A DNA stretch of 64,000 nucleotides from the NCBI GenBank assembly GCA_934525065.1, contig CAKSYX010000004.1:1-64000 (forward strand). The letters run 5' to 3'. Below are positions 57,449 through 64,000 of this stretch, piece by piece; positions within the stretch are counted from its first letter, which is position 1, and the number at the start of each line of letters is the position of its first letter. This stretch comes from an uncultured Eubacteriales bacterium. Its GTDB lineage: Bacteria; Bacillota; Clostridia; Oscillospirales; Acutalibacteraceae. Below the pieces are notes generated by a model that saw only the letters and a program-made list of their open reading frames with translations, ran no database searches and was not told where the DNA came from. Both the position numbers and the translations under genes were made by a program.

Positions 57449-59656
57449 ATGATTAAGCTGTTTACTCTTGAAAACCTCTCTGCTTTTTCTGCCGATACGG
57501 TTTACAAGATCTGCCTTTCGCTTGAAAAATTCGGCCTTGCGGAGGACAGCGTCTATACCTTTGAAAGCTATGAGGAAATGTATGACGCGGCAATAAGCGC
57601 CCTTCAGAACGGCGACCGCGTTCTGATTGCGGCGGATACGTCCGATTATAACGGCGTCAAAAAGGACCTTATCTCAAAAATGCTTCTCGATGAATATTCA
57701 TGCCCGAACATTGCGGAGAAGATTTCACAGTGCGCGGACGGAAGCGCAGACATCGACATGGCCGCGCATTGCCTGATTCCGCGCGGTTCGCTGTTTCACC
57801 TGAGCGCAGACGGCCTTTACAGCGGCTTCACCTGCCCGGTACTTGCCGGAACACTCAGCCTGCTTCCGCTCGATTTCAACCGCGTTGACCCCGTTATTTC
57901 CTCGCTCGCCCATGAGGTTCTTGAACCCAAAGCTGAAAATCAGGGTGAAGAAGAGCCGGTCGCTCAGACACAGACTGCGGAGGAGGAGCCGGAGGAGAAG
58001 GGCTTTGATTTTGCCCTCAACGTGAACGATGTTGTTTCGCGTCTTATAAGGCTCGAAAAAACCGTTGCCTTTGCAACCGGCGAAGCCACGATGGAGATAT
58101 ACAATCTCTATAACCGAATCGAAGGTCTTTCCGACGTTGCAAACTTTGTTGAAATTGTTGACGATGTTGAAGAGGGCGAAAATCCCGAGGAAACCACCGA
58201 ATCCGAAGCGGTGAAGACCGTTCGCCACGCGCGCGAGGCTATGTTCAACACCGATGCAGATTTCGGTGCGGCGGTTTCGGACGTTCTGACCGCGCAGAAC
58301 GAAGAGGGAGTCACAAACTATTTTGTGTACATCGCCGTTGCGGAAAAGAAGATTTCAAAAACAAAGAAAATCAACACCTCAAACCCCGATGACCTTGAAC
58401 TGCTTCTTCCCCATTGTGTTGCAATTCTCTGCGACACCCTCAGCGAAAAGCTTGATGTGCTCCTTGAAAAGCAGGAAAAGGAAAAGGAAGAAGCCGAGGC
58501 CGCAATAACCGGCTCAAAGGACAAGAAGGAAGAAAAAAAGCTTTCAAAGGGTATGATAATTTTTGCCGCAGCCATTCTTGTTCTTGCTGCAGTCACACCG
58601 ATAATCATTATCAGCTCGATTTGGAACAGGGAAAACAAAAATCCAACGAATCCCTCTCAGGTTGTCAACCAGACAACGGCGGCGCTTTTGCCGGGCGTTT
58701 CGGAAACGACTGCTTCGCTCTTTCCCGGAATCACCGATTCCCAGAACGCCAACGCATCTGTTACAAACAGCGGAAACAACCTCACTCCGAAGGAGCCGAC
58801 AGCGTCAGATGTTTCTGCCGCTTCAACCGCTGCCCCGGCACCCTCAAAGAGCGGAAAATTCACCTTCTATGTTTTCGGCTACGGCCACGGCGTAGGTATG
58901 AGCCAGAACGGCGCGAACTACCTTGCAAATCAGGGTTGGAATTACGCTCAGATCCTTTCAAACTATTATTACGGAACGGTTCTCGTCTCAGGTGACACCT
59001 ATCCGACCACGATCAATTATAACGGAACGGACTACAAAACACGCGAGTTCCTTGCGTCCTCGCTTGAAAGCGAAATGGGCGGCTCGTTCCACAAAGAAGC
59101 GCTCAAGGCGCAGGCCGTTGCGCTTTATACCTTTGCAAAGTATAACAACTTCAAGCTTACGACAGCTTCAAACGCTTTCGGAAAGCAGGCGTCAAGCGCG
59201 TGCTACGAAGCCGTTGATGAGGTTATGAAGTACGGTCTTTATGTTGCCGTGTATCCCGGAACGGATGCGGCTCTGACGCCGTTCCACGCAATCAGCGCAG
59301 GCAAAACGACCTCTTATTACAACGTCTGGGGCGGAACAGCCGTGACCTACCTTGCCGGCGGCAGACCCAGCTACGGCGACTATGAAGCAAAGGACTTCAA
59401 AACGACCTATTCAATCACGAGTGACGAGCTTAAATCAATAGTCAAGAGCAAGCTCAAGGTTGACCTGAGCGGCGACCCGTCAACGTGGATAACCATTATT
59501 TCGCATGACGGCGTTATCAACGAAAACATCGGCTATGTCTCATCTATGAACGTCGGCGGAAAAATCATTTCCGGCAACGAGTTCAGAACGAACGTCCTTG
59601 AGGGCAAAATTCGCTCCCACTGCTTCATGATGGTTTATACGCCCGATTCACAGTGA
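57449..59656 (+). CDS. Membrane-anchored SpoIID/LytB-domain protein with permuted motif order
   Basis: A 735-residue protein. Residues 1-150 form an unassigned domain (MIKLFTLENLSAFSADTV); 185-365 are charged and helical; one transmembrane helix lies at about 368-390. A Thr/Ser/Asn-rich extracellular linker and a SpoIID/LytB-type domain (about 465-730) follow. SpoIID proteins are lytic transglycosylases acting on denuded glycan. Here GYGHGVGMSQNGANYLANQGW comes first (about 475) and the catalytic-Glu segment SSLESEMGGSFHKEALKAQAVA second (about 535-556), the reverse of canonical SpoIID. It lies 114 bp after the sortase gene. Confidence 0.85.
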   Translation: MIKLFTLENLSAFSADTVYKICLSLEKFGLAEDSVYTFESYEEMYDAAISALQNGDRVLIAADTSDYNGVKKDLISKMLLDEYSCPNIAEKISQCADGSADIDMAAHCLIPRGSLFHLSADGLYSGFTCPVLAGTLSLLPLDFNRVDPVISSLAHEVLEPKAENQGEEEPVAQTQTAEEEPEEKGFDFALNVNDVVSRLIRLEKTVAFATGEATMEIYNLYNRIEGLSDVANFVEIVDDVEEGENPEETTESEAVKTVRHAREAMFNTDADFGAAVSDVLTAQNEEGVTNYFVYIAVAEKKISKTKKINTSNPDDLELLLPHCVAILCDTLSEKLDVLLEKQEKEKEEAEAAITGSKDKKEEKKLSKGMIIFAAAILVLAAVTPIIIISSIWNRENKNPTNPSQVVNQTTAALLPGVSETTASLFPGITDSQNANASVTNSGNNLTPKEPTASDVSAASTAAPAPSKSGKFTFYVFGYGHGVGMSQNGANYLANQGWNYAQILSNYYYGTVLVSGDTYPTTINYNGTDYKTREFLASSLESEMGGSFHKEALKAQAVALYTFAKYNNFKLTTASNAFGKQASSACYEAVDEVMKYGLYVAVYPGTDAALTPFHAISAGKTTSYYNVWGGTAVTYLAGGRPSYGDYEAKDFKTTYSITSDELKSIVKSKLKVDLSGDPSTWITIISHDGVINENIGYVSSMNVGGKIISGNEFRTNVLEGKIRSHCFMMVYTPDSQ

Positions 59657-59689
59657 AAATCGTTTGAATAAATCAAAGTAAACAGCACA

Positions 59690-59736
59690 AGCCCGGCCGC
59701 CCCGTCTTTTGACGGGTGGTTGGGCTTTCTTTTTGG
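59690..59736 (+). terminator. Terminator of the SpoIID-like gene
   Basis: AAGCCCGGCCGCCCCGTC and GACGGGTGGTTGGGCTT pair around TTTT, with TCTTTTT after. Confidence 0.88.
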
Positions 59737-59785
59737 GAGCGGCTTTTGTGCTGAAAAGTTGTTGATTTAATTTCTTCAAAAACTA

Positions 59786-59814
59786 TTGAATATTATTCCG
59801 TTGTGTGCTAATAT
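59786..59814 (+). promoter_or_regulatory. Promoter of the structured leader
   Basis: TTGAAT, 17 bp, TAATAT. Transcription should begin near 59820, at the first base of the closing stem. GTTGTGTGC (59800-59808) in the spacer is a perfect inverted partner of GCACACAAC (59823-59831). Confidence 0.6.
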
Positions 59815-59819
59815 AACAG

Positions 59820-59976
59820 TTGGCACACAACTTTATATCACTATTAAGGGATCACTTATGGTAAAAGTGCATCCTCTTATAACTATACCCTTTTTGGTGA
59901 TATTAAGTTATTGTGTGCCAACAAATGAGATGCATTTTTGCAGTGCGTCTCGTTTGTAGGCGCACTTTTTATTTTG
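59820..59976 (+). ncRNA. Candidate structured leader RNA with terminator/antiterminator
   Basis: The transcript would fold into one elongated structure. P1 is TTGGCACACAA (59820) with TTGTGTGCCAA (59911). P2 is CTTTATATCAC (59831) with GTGATATTAAG (59897). P3 is AAGGG/CCCTT, and an apical hairpin is CACTT/AAGTG (59853/59865). Then GAGATGCA/TGCGTCTC (59927/59944) competes with AGTGCGTCT/AGGCGCACT plus T5ATTTT (59942-59976), a terminator. R4 at 59995-60018 can pair with the 3' arm of P1-P2. This is the layout of a riboswitch or attenuator; I cannot match it to a known class. Confidence 0.55.
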
Positions 59977-60046
59977 TCTTAAAAGGAGGGCAGGGGCACA
60001 CAATTACAGGAATATCACAACAGTTAAGTTAAAGGAGAATGCAAAA

Positions 60047-61171
60047 ATGAAATGCAGTAAATGTTCAACGGAATATGAAGGCAACTTCTGTCCAAACTGC
60101 GGCAACCGTGAAAACGGCGGTGAACAGCCAAAGAAAAAGAAGAAAAAACCCTTCTACAAAAGATGGTGGTTCATCGTTTTGGTGTTGGTCGTAGCAATTG
60201 TTACAGCCAGCAAAATCAAAACAAGCATAAGCGAAAGGATCGACTGGTCGGAAATTGAAATGTGCGAGATAATACCTGCGCCGAACTCAAAAAAAGGCAA
60301 GATTATGACGAATTCGGAAAACGATGTAAGCGTTTATATTTATAAAGTCAGCAGGAGCGATTTTAAAGATTATGTTTCTCAGTGCAAGGATGAAGGCTTT
60401 ACTGTTGATTCCGATTCATCGGACGGCTCTTATGATGCCTACAATGAAGACGGCTATAAGCTCAGATTGTACTATTACAATTCAGAAGAAAAAATGCAAA
60501 TTGATTTAGATGCACCCGAAAAGCTTTCATCAATCAGCTGGCCGAAGAGCAAGCTCGGAAAGGCTGTTCCTCAACCGGAATCACTCGAAGGAAAGTTCTC
60601 ATATGAAAACGATGAGGAATTTTCGGTTGTTATCGGAAATACGGACATCGATGCGTATAATGAGTATGTTGACGCTTGCATTGAACACGGCTTTGACGTT
60701 GATTATTCTAAAGACGATGAGAGATACTCTGCAAAAAACATGGAAGGATACAGCATCTCTGTTCAATATGAAGGAAACAATATGATGAGCATTAACGCTT
60801 CGGTTCCGGATGAAGAGGAAGAGGAAACAACCAAAAAACAACCCCAATCGGAAAAAACGACCGAAGCCGAAAAAACAAAACCGTCAAAGGAGAGCAAGGA
60901 AAGCTCAGGCCTTCGTCCGGAGTTCAAGGAAGCGATGGACAGCTATGAAAGCTTCATGAACAAGTACGTTGACTTCATGAAAAAATACAAGGAAGCGAAC
61001 GGTGCGGATTTGAGTTTGATCTCAGATTACGCAAAGTACATGAGCGAGTATTCTGACATGGTTGACAAGTTTGACGAGTGGGAAGACGAGGACATGAACA
61101 ATGAAGAGCTTGCGTATTACATAGATGTTCAGGCTCGTGTCAGTAAAAAGCTCCTTGAGGTTTCAGAGTAA
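60047..61171 (+). CDS. Zinc-ribbon membrane protein with duplicated DUF6591-like domain
   Basis: A 374-residue protein. Zinc ribbon CSKCSTEYEGNFCPNCG (residues 3-19), a basic stretch, one transmembrane helix (about 42-58, WWFIVLVLVVAIVTA), then an extracellular part. That has two repeats of about 85 residues (IIPAPNSKKGKIMTNSENDVSVYIYKV; AVPQPESLEGKFSYENDEEFSVVI), each with a Y/F-D-V-x-x-Y-x-x-x-C-x-x-x-G-F core, as in DUF6591 proteins. An acidic/Lys linker and a helical C-terminus follow. Function unknown. It is preceded by the structured leader, so expression is probably regulated. Confidence 0.75.
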   Translation: MKCSKCSTEYEGNFCPNCGNRENGGEQPKKKKKKPFYKRWWFIVLVLVVAIVTASKIKTSISERIDWSEIEMCEIIPAPNSKKGKIMTNSENDVSVYIYKVSRSDFKDYVSQCKDEGFTVDSDSSDGSYDAYNEDGYKLRLYYYNSEEKMQIDLDAPEKLSSISWPKSKLGKAVPQPESLEGKFSYENDEEFSVVIGNTDIDAYNEYVDACIEHGFDVDYSKDDERYSAKNMEGYSISVQYEGNNMMSINASVPDEEEEETTKKQPQSEKTTEAEKTKPSKESKESSGLRPEFKEAMDSYESFMNKYVDFMKKYKEANGADLSLISDYAKYMSEYSDMVDKFDEWEDEDMNNEELAYYIDVQARVSKKLLEVSE

Positions 61172-61183
61172 TAATATGTAACA

Positions 61184-61228
61184 GCAGCCCGGTGTTCCCG
61201 AAAAAAAGAACGCCGGGCTGACTTTTCT
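61184..61228 (+). terminator. Terminator of the zinc-ribbon membrane protein gene
   Basis: CAGCCCGGTGTTC and GAACGCCGGGCTG pair around an A-rich loop, followed by ACTTTTCT. Confidence 0.82.
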
Positions 61229-61288
61229 GATATGTCGATCCGAATAATTTTCAAGCCGCTGTTTATGATATGAATTGAGTGGATTGAC

Positions 61289-61317
61289 TTGACAACAAGT
61301 CCCATATTGACTATAAT
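61289..61317 (+). promoter_or_regulatory. Strong promoter of the fructose-bisphosphate aldolase gene
   Basis: Perfect TTGACA, 17 bp, perfect TATAAT, as expected for a glycolytic gene. Confidence 0.9.
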
Positions 61318-61362
61318 TTCAAGCGGAAAGCTATTTCAAATTCATTTTAAGGAGTGGATATT

Positions 61363-62298
61363 ATGCCATTGGTAACAACAACAAAAATGTTCAAGGACGC
61401 TTATGAGGGCGGTTACGCCATCGGCGCTTTCAACGTAAACAACATGGAAATCATTCAGGGAATCACCGAGGCTGCAAAGAAGCTCAACGCTCCCCTTATC
61501 CTTCAGGTTTCAAAGGGCGCAAGAGCCTATGCAAACCACACCTACCTTGTAAAGCTCGTTGAAGCGGCTGAAAAGGAAACCGGTCTTCCAATAGCTCTTC
61601 ACCTTGACCACGGCCCCGATTTCGAGACCTGCAAAAGCTGCATTGACGGCGGCTTCACCTCTGTCATGATTGACGGCTCACACCTTCCGTATGAAGAGAA
61701 CGTTGCTCTGACAAAAAAGGTTGTTGATTACGCTCACGCTCACGGCGTTGTTGTTGAGGGTGAACTCGGCCAGCTTGCCGGAATCGAAGACGACGTCAAC
61801 GTTGCCGATGACAAGGCTTGCTTCACCGATCCTGACCAGGTTTATGATTTCGTAACCCGCACCGGCGTTGATTCGCTTGCAATCGCAATCGGAACCAGCC
61901 ACGGCGCATATAAGTTCAAGCCCGGCCAGAAGCCGCAGCTTCGCTTTGATATTCTTGAAGAGGTTTCTCAAAAGCTTCCCGGCTTCCCGATCGTTCTCCA
62001 CGGCGCATCATCGGTTATCCCCGAGTTCGTTGAAAAAATCAATAAGTACGGCGGAAAGATGCCGGACGCAATCGGTATCCCCGAAGAAATGCTCCGCAAG
62101 GCCGCAACAATGGCTGTCTGCAAAATCAATATCGACTCCGACCTTCGTCTTGCAATGACCGCCGCAATCAGAGAGCACTTTGCTCTTTATCCGGATCACT
62201 TTGACCCGAGACAGTACCTCAAGCCCGCACGCGAGGCTATTGAAGGCATGGTTGAGCACAAGATCAACACCGTTCTCGGCTGCGCAGGCAAGGCATAA
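61363..62298 (+). CDS. fba: Class II fructose-bisphosphate aldolase
   Basis: A 311-residue zinc enzyme that splits fructose 1,6-bisphosphate in glycolysis. GAFNVNNMEIIQGI starts the family, LHLDHGPDFETC has the catalytic Asp and a zinc His, VVEGELGQLAGIEDDV a Glu ligand, GTSHGAYKF and VLHGASSV the other zinc His residues, and NIDSDLR the phosphate contacts. Start at ATG 61363 (MPLVTTT) after AAGGAG. Closest to the FbaA/GatY-like clostridial group. Confidence 0.95.
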   Translation: MPLVTTTKMFKDAYEGGYAIGAFNVNNMEIIQGITEAAKKLNAPLILQVSKGARAYANHTYLVKLVEAAEKETGLPIALHLDHGPDFETCKSCIDGGFTSVMIDGSHLPYEENVALTKKVVDYAHAHGVVVEGELGQLAGIEDDVNVADDKACFTDPDQVYDFVTRTGVDSLAIAIGTSHGAYKFKPGQKPQLRFDILEEVSQKLPGFPIVLHGASSVIPEFVEKINKYGGKMPDAIGIPEEMLRKAATMAVCKINIDSDLRLAMTAAIREHFALYPDHFDPRQYLKPAREAIEGMVEHKINTVLGCAGKA

Positions 62299-62306
62299 GT
62301 TAAAAG

Positions 62307-62341
62307 TAAAAAAGCTGTCGGTTTCCCGGCAGCTTTTTTGA
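62307..62341 (+). terminator. Terminator of fba
   Basis: AAAAGCTGTCGG and CCGGCAGCTTTT pair (one G-U), followed by TT. Confidence 0.88.
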
Positions 62342-62381
62342 ATGTAAATAGTATGTTTTTATTGCACTTTTCAAGCAGTAA

Positions 62382-62417
62382 AAAACTCCGTGAATTTTTG
62401 CTCACGGAGTTTTTGCT
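62382..62417. terminator. Terminator of the minus-strand gene at 62421
   Basis: AAAAACTCCGTGA and TCACGGAGTTTTT pair perfectly; the A/T runs make it active in both directions. Confidence 0.88.
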
Positions 62418-62420
62418 TTT

Positions 62421-63296
62421 TTACTGGATCGGGGGAGTCATTCCTCCGCCGCCTGCCATCATTTGAGAGAAGAAGCCGGGCTTTTTCTTCTTCTTGGGCT
62501 TGTACGCCGGGGGGTTAAGCAGCTTTTTCTTTGCGCGTTTTCCGGCTGCGGTTGCAAGGTAACGGTTGACCTCGATAACCGGCGGAGCCATTGTTTCGCT
62601 CATATAATCAACGCAGCGCGCAAGCAGTATCTTGTCGTTGTTCAACTCACCGAGAATCGTGACGGCGATAAGACCCTGAGTGTCGTTCGTTCCGTTTTCA
62701 TAGATATCGTTGAGAATCTGGAACAGTCTTTTCATTGTTTGTGGGTTGTTCTGCTTGATTGCGTTTATGACCTTCTCGGTGCCGTATTCTGTAAAGAACT
62801 TTTCGCCCATGAATTCGCCGTATTCCTCAAGGTTCTGCTTATAAGGCTCGCGAAGCTCGGGAAAAACAAGGCAAAGCTTGCTCGCAAGGGTATTCTGGTC
62901 GTAGGAGGAACCGTTCTTGACTGCATTCTTTGAAACGGTCTGCTGAACTTTTTTTGCGCCGGATTTATTGACCGCCGCTTTCTGTCCGAAACGGGTGTTC
63001 AGGCTGTCTGAAAGCTCATTTACAACATATTTGACGTCTTTTTCGTCTCCGTTTTCCGGAAGAAGGGAGGCAACAAGCTTTTTTGCTCCTTCAAGCCCGT
63101 CCTCTGTGTCTGCGGAAAAGACGGAAAGGATATCGTTTTCATATTTAAATTTAAGCGCGCCTTTTTCTCCGCTGTAAATTGCGGTTGCTTCTTTTTCGTC
63201 TGCGGAAAGTTCACTTGTCTTTTTGAAGCCGAGCGAGGAAAGCGTACCGTCAAGGGCACCAAGAACATTTTTTATGTTGTCGGTAGAAATACTCAT
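62421..63296 (-). CDS. Conserved-looking cytoplasmic protein of unknown function
   Basis: A 291-residue protein I do not recognise. Residues 1-105 are mixed alpha/beta, with strands ATAIYSGEKGALKFKYENDILSVFSA. A polar linker follows. Residues about 135-250 are helical (LCLVFPELREPYKQNLEEYGEF; AIKQNNPQTMKRLFQILNDIYE; AVTILGELNNDKILLARC). The C-terminus is basic (PAYKPKKKKKPGFF) and ends with a glycine/methionine-rich GGGGMTPPIQ tail, like a protein-interaction or membrane-surface tail. There is no signal peptide. Promoter at 63332. Confidence 0.65.
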   Translation of the reverse strand: MSISTDNIKNVLGALDGTLSSLGFKKTSELSADEKEATAIYSGEKGALKFKYENDILSVFSADTEDGLEGAKKLVASLLPENGDEKDVKYVVNELSDSLNTRFGQKAAVNKSGAKKVQQTVSKNAVKNGSSYDQNTLASKLCLVFPELREPYKQNLEEYGEFMGEKFFTEYGTEKVINAIKQNNPQTMKRLFQILNDIYENGTNDTQGLIAVTILGELNNDKILLARCVDYMSETMAPPVIEVNRYLATAAGKRAKKKLLNPPAYKPKKKKKPGFFSQMMAGGGGMTPPIQ

Positions 63297-63331
63297 TTCA
63301 GTTCTCCTTTATTGAGACTATTATCCGATAG

Positions 63332-63360
63332 ATTATAGCACATTCTTTTGCGCTTGTCAG
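63332..63360 (-). promoter_or_regulatory. Promoter of the unknown gene at 62421
   Basis: On the minus strand CTGACA (63360-63355), 17 bp, TATAAT (63337-63332); AAAGGAG precedes the ATG. Confidence 0.7.
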
Positions 63361-63397
63361 CAAAAAATGAAAAATATTTTTGTTCACAGGCTTTTTG

Positions 63398-63426
63398 TTG
63401 CCTTTTGGAGCACTTTTTGCTATACT
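63398..63426 (+). promoter_or_regulatory. Promoter of nth
   Basis: TTGCCT, 17 bp, TATACT. Confidence 0.55.
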
Positions 63427-63463
63427 TGTTTCAGTCGAATATAAAGAAAAGGGAAGTGTAACC

Positions 63464-64000
63464 GTGACCGAAAAGGAAAGAGCGGCACTTTGCGCTCAGG
63501 CACTCAAAAAAGAATATCCTCAGGCTTTGTGCTCTCTTGAAGCGAAAACACCGTTCAGGCTCCTTGTTGCAACGCGCCTTTCGGCTCAGTGCACCGACGC
63601 AAGGGTCAACCTTGTTACGCCCGCGCTTTTTGAAAAATTTCCCGACGCTTCGGCAATGAGCAAGGCAGACGTTCACGATGTTGAAGAGCTGATTCATTCC
63701 TGCGGCTTTTTCCGCGCCAAGGCAAGGGACATCGTTGAAGCCTCAAAAAAGCTCATGAGCGATTTTTCCGGCGAGGTTCCGGGAACAATGGAGGAGCTTC
63801 TGAGCCTCCCGGGTGTGGGCAGAAAAACGGCGAACCTGATTTTGGGCGATGTTTTCAAAAGGCCTGCCGTTGTTGCCGATACTCACCTGATAAGAATTTC
63901 AAACCTTTTGGGCTTTGTTTCCTCAAAAGACCCGGTCAAGGTTGAAAAACGTATGCGGGAGGTTTTGCCGCCGAAGGAAAGCAGCGATTTTTGCCACCGA
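63464..64000 (+). CDS. nth: Endonuclease III (3' truncated by window end)
   Basis: The first 179 codons of a HhH-GPD DNA glycosylase/AP lyase that removes oxidised pyrimidines. The start is GTG at 63464 (TEKERAAL). LVATRLSAQCTDARVNLVTPALF, the helix-hairpin-helix LLSLPGVGRKTANLIL with catalytic Lys, and VVADTHLIRISNLLG with catalytic Asp are all present. The usual V-D-T-H reads A-D-T-H. The C-terminal iron-sulfur cysteines would lie beyond the window. Confidence 0.92.
   Translation, partial: MTEKERAALCAQALKKEYPQALCSLEAKTPFRLLVATRLSAQCTDARVNLVTPALFEKFPDASAMSKADVHDVEELIHSCGFFRAKARDIVEASKKLMSDFSGEVPGTMEELLSLPGVGRKTANLILGDVFKRPAVVADTHLIRISNLLGFVSSKDPVKVEKRMREVLPPKESSDFCHR

Noticed and set aside
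59820..59976. Assigning the structured leader to a named riboswitch or to 6S RNA
   Set aside because: It is much shorter than 6S RNA and shows none of the conserved cores I know for common riboswitch classes, so no class is claimed.
1..64000. CRISPR array, prophage, rRNA operon or sortase-substrate signals
   Set aside because: No regularly spaced direct repeats, phage structural genes, rRNA sequence or LPxTG/NPxTN-type C-terminal sorting signals were seen.

Overview
The window is a chromosomal stretch from a Gram-positive anaerobe of the class Clostridia, most like gut Oscillospiraceae/Ruminococcaceae. The evidence is a DnaD/DnaI-type primosome pair, cysteine desulfurase next to thiI, class B sortase, TagGH-type exporter, AGGAGG ribosome binding sites, sigma-A promoters with 17-bp spacers, lipobox proteins, and secreted proteins with Ig-like/Fn3 modules. 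Gene density is high. There is no prophage, CRISPR array or full insertion sequence. The assignment comes from gene content only.

Layout: 1-2.8 kb holds the end of a secreted Ig/Fn3 protein and a two-gene polysaccharide/teichoic-acid exporter. 2.8-5.8 kb holds DnaD-like and DnaC/DnaI-like replication proteins, tRNA-Thr(CGT) and uridine kinase. 6-9 kb holds a secreted protein and an LCAT-like hydrolase, convergent across copy 1 of a MITE-like repeat. 9.3-12.9 kb is a transhydrogenase operon whose beta subunit carries two near-identical NADP-binding domains. 13-20.8 kb is an arginine/pyrimidine block: a polar amino acid ABC transporter co-transcribed with argF, then carA-carB. An ARG-box-like site lies in the transporter promoter.

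21.2-28.6 kb looks like one operon of about ten genes with two ABC-2 exporters, a flavodoxin-like membrane protein, a hydrolase, a relic of a second hydrolase, a small protein, an EamA transporter, a lipoprotein and a membrane protein. 28.6-33.6 kb has a helical-bundle protein, D-lactate dehydrogenase-like enzyme, a secreted M15 peptidase and TypA. 33.9-40.1 kb has a class III aminotransferase, a double class II aldolase-like protein with a degenerate second half, MITE copy 3 and a GH2 beta-galactosidase. 40.1-43.6 kb has a small DUF6440-like protein, a Pit phosphate transporter with its DUF47 partner, and YchF.

43.8-48.1 kb has two paralogous exported proteins, an aminoglycoside-phosphotransferase-fold kinase and an AraC regulator. 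48.2-51.5 kb (minus strand) has a zinc-ribbon membrane protein, a condensation-fold acyltransferase and RarA. 51.7-59.7 kb runs cysteine desulfurase, ThiI, CinA, sortase B and a membrane-anchored SpoIID-type protein whose motif order is circularly permuted. 59.8-61.2 kb is a zinc-ribbon membrane protein behind an elaborately folded leader with a terminator/antiterminator arrangement. The window ends with class II fructose-bisphosphate aldolase, an unrecognised protein and the start of endonuclease III.

The points most worth following are the leader RNA at 59.8-60.0 kb, the duplicated transhydrogenase domain, the permuted SpoIID domain, the MITE family that carries a terminator-like hairpin, and the hydrolase with cysteine at the nucleophile position.
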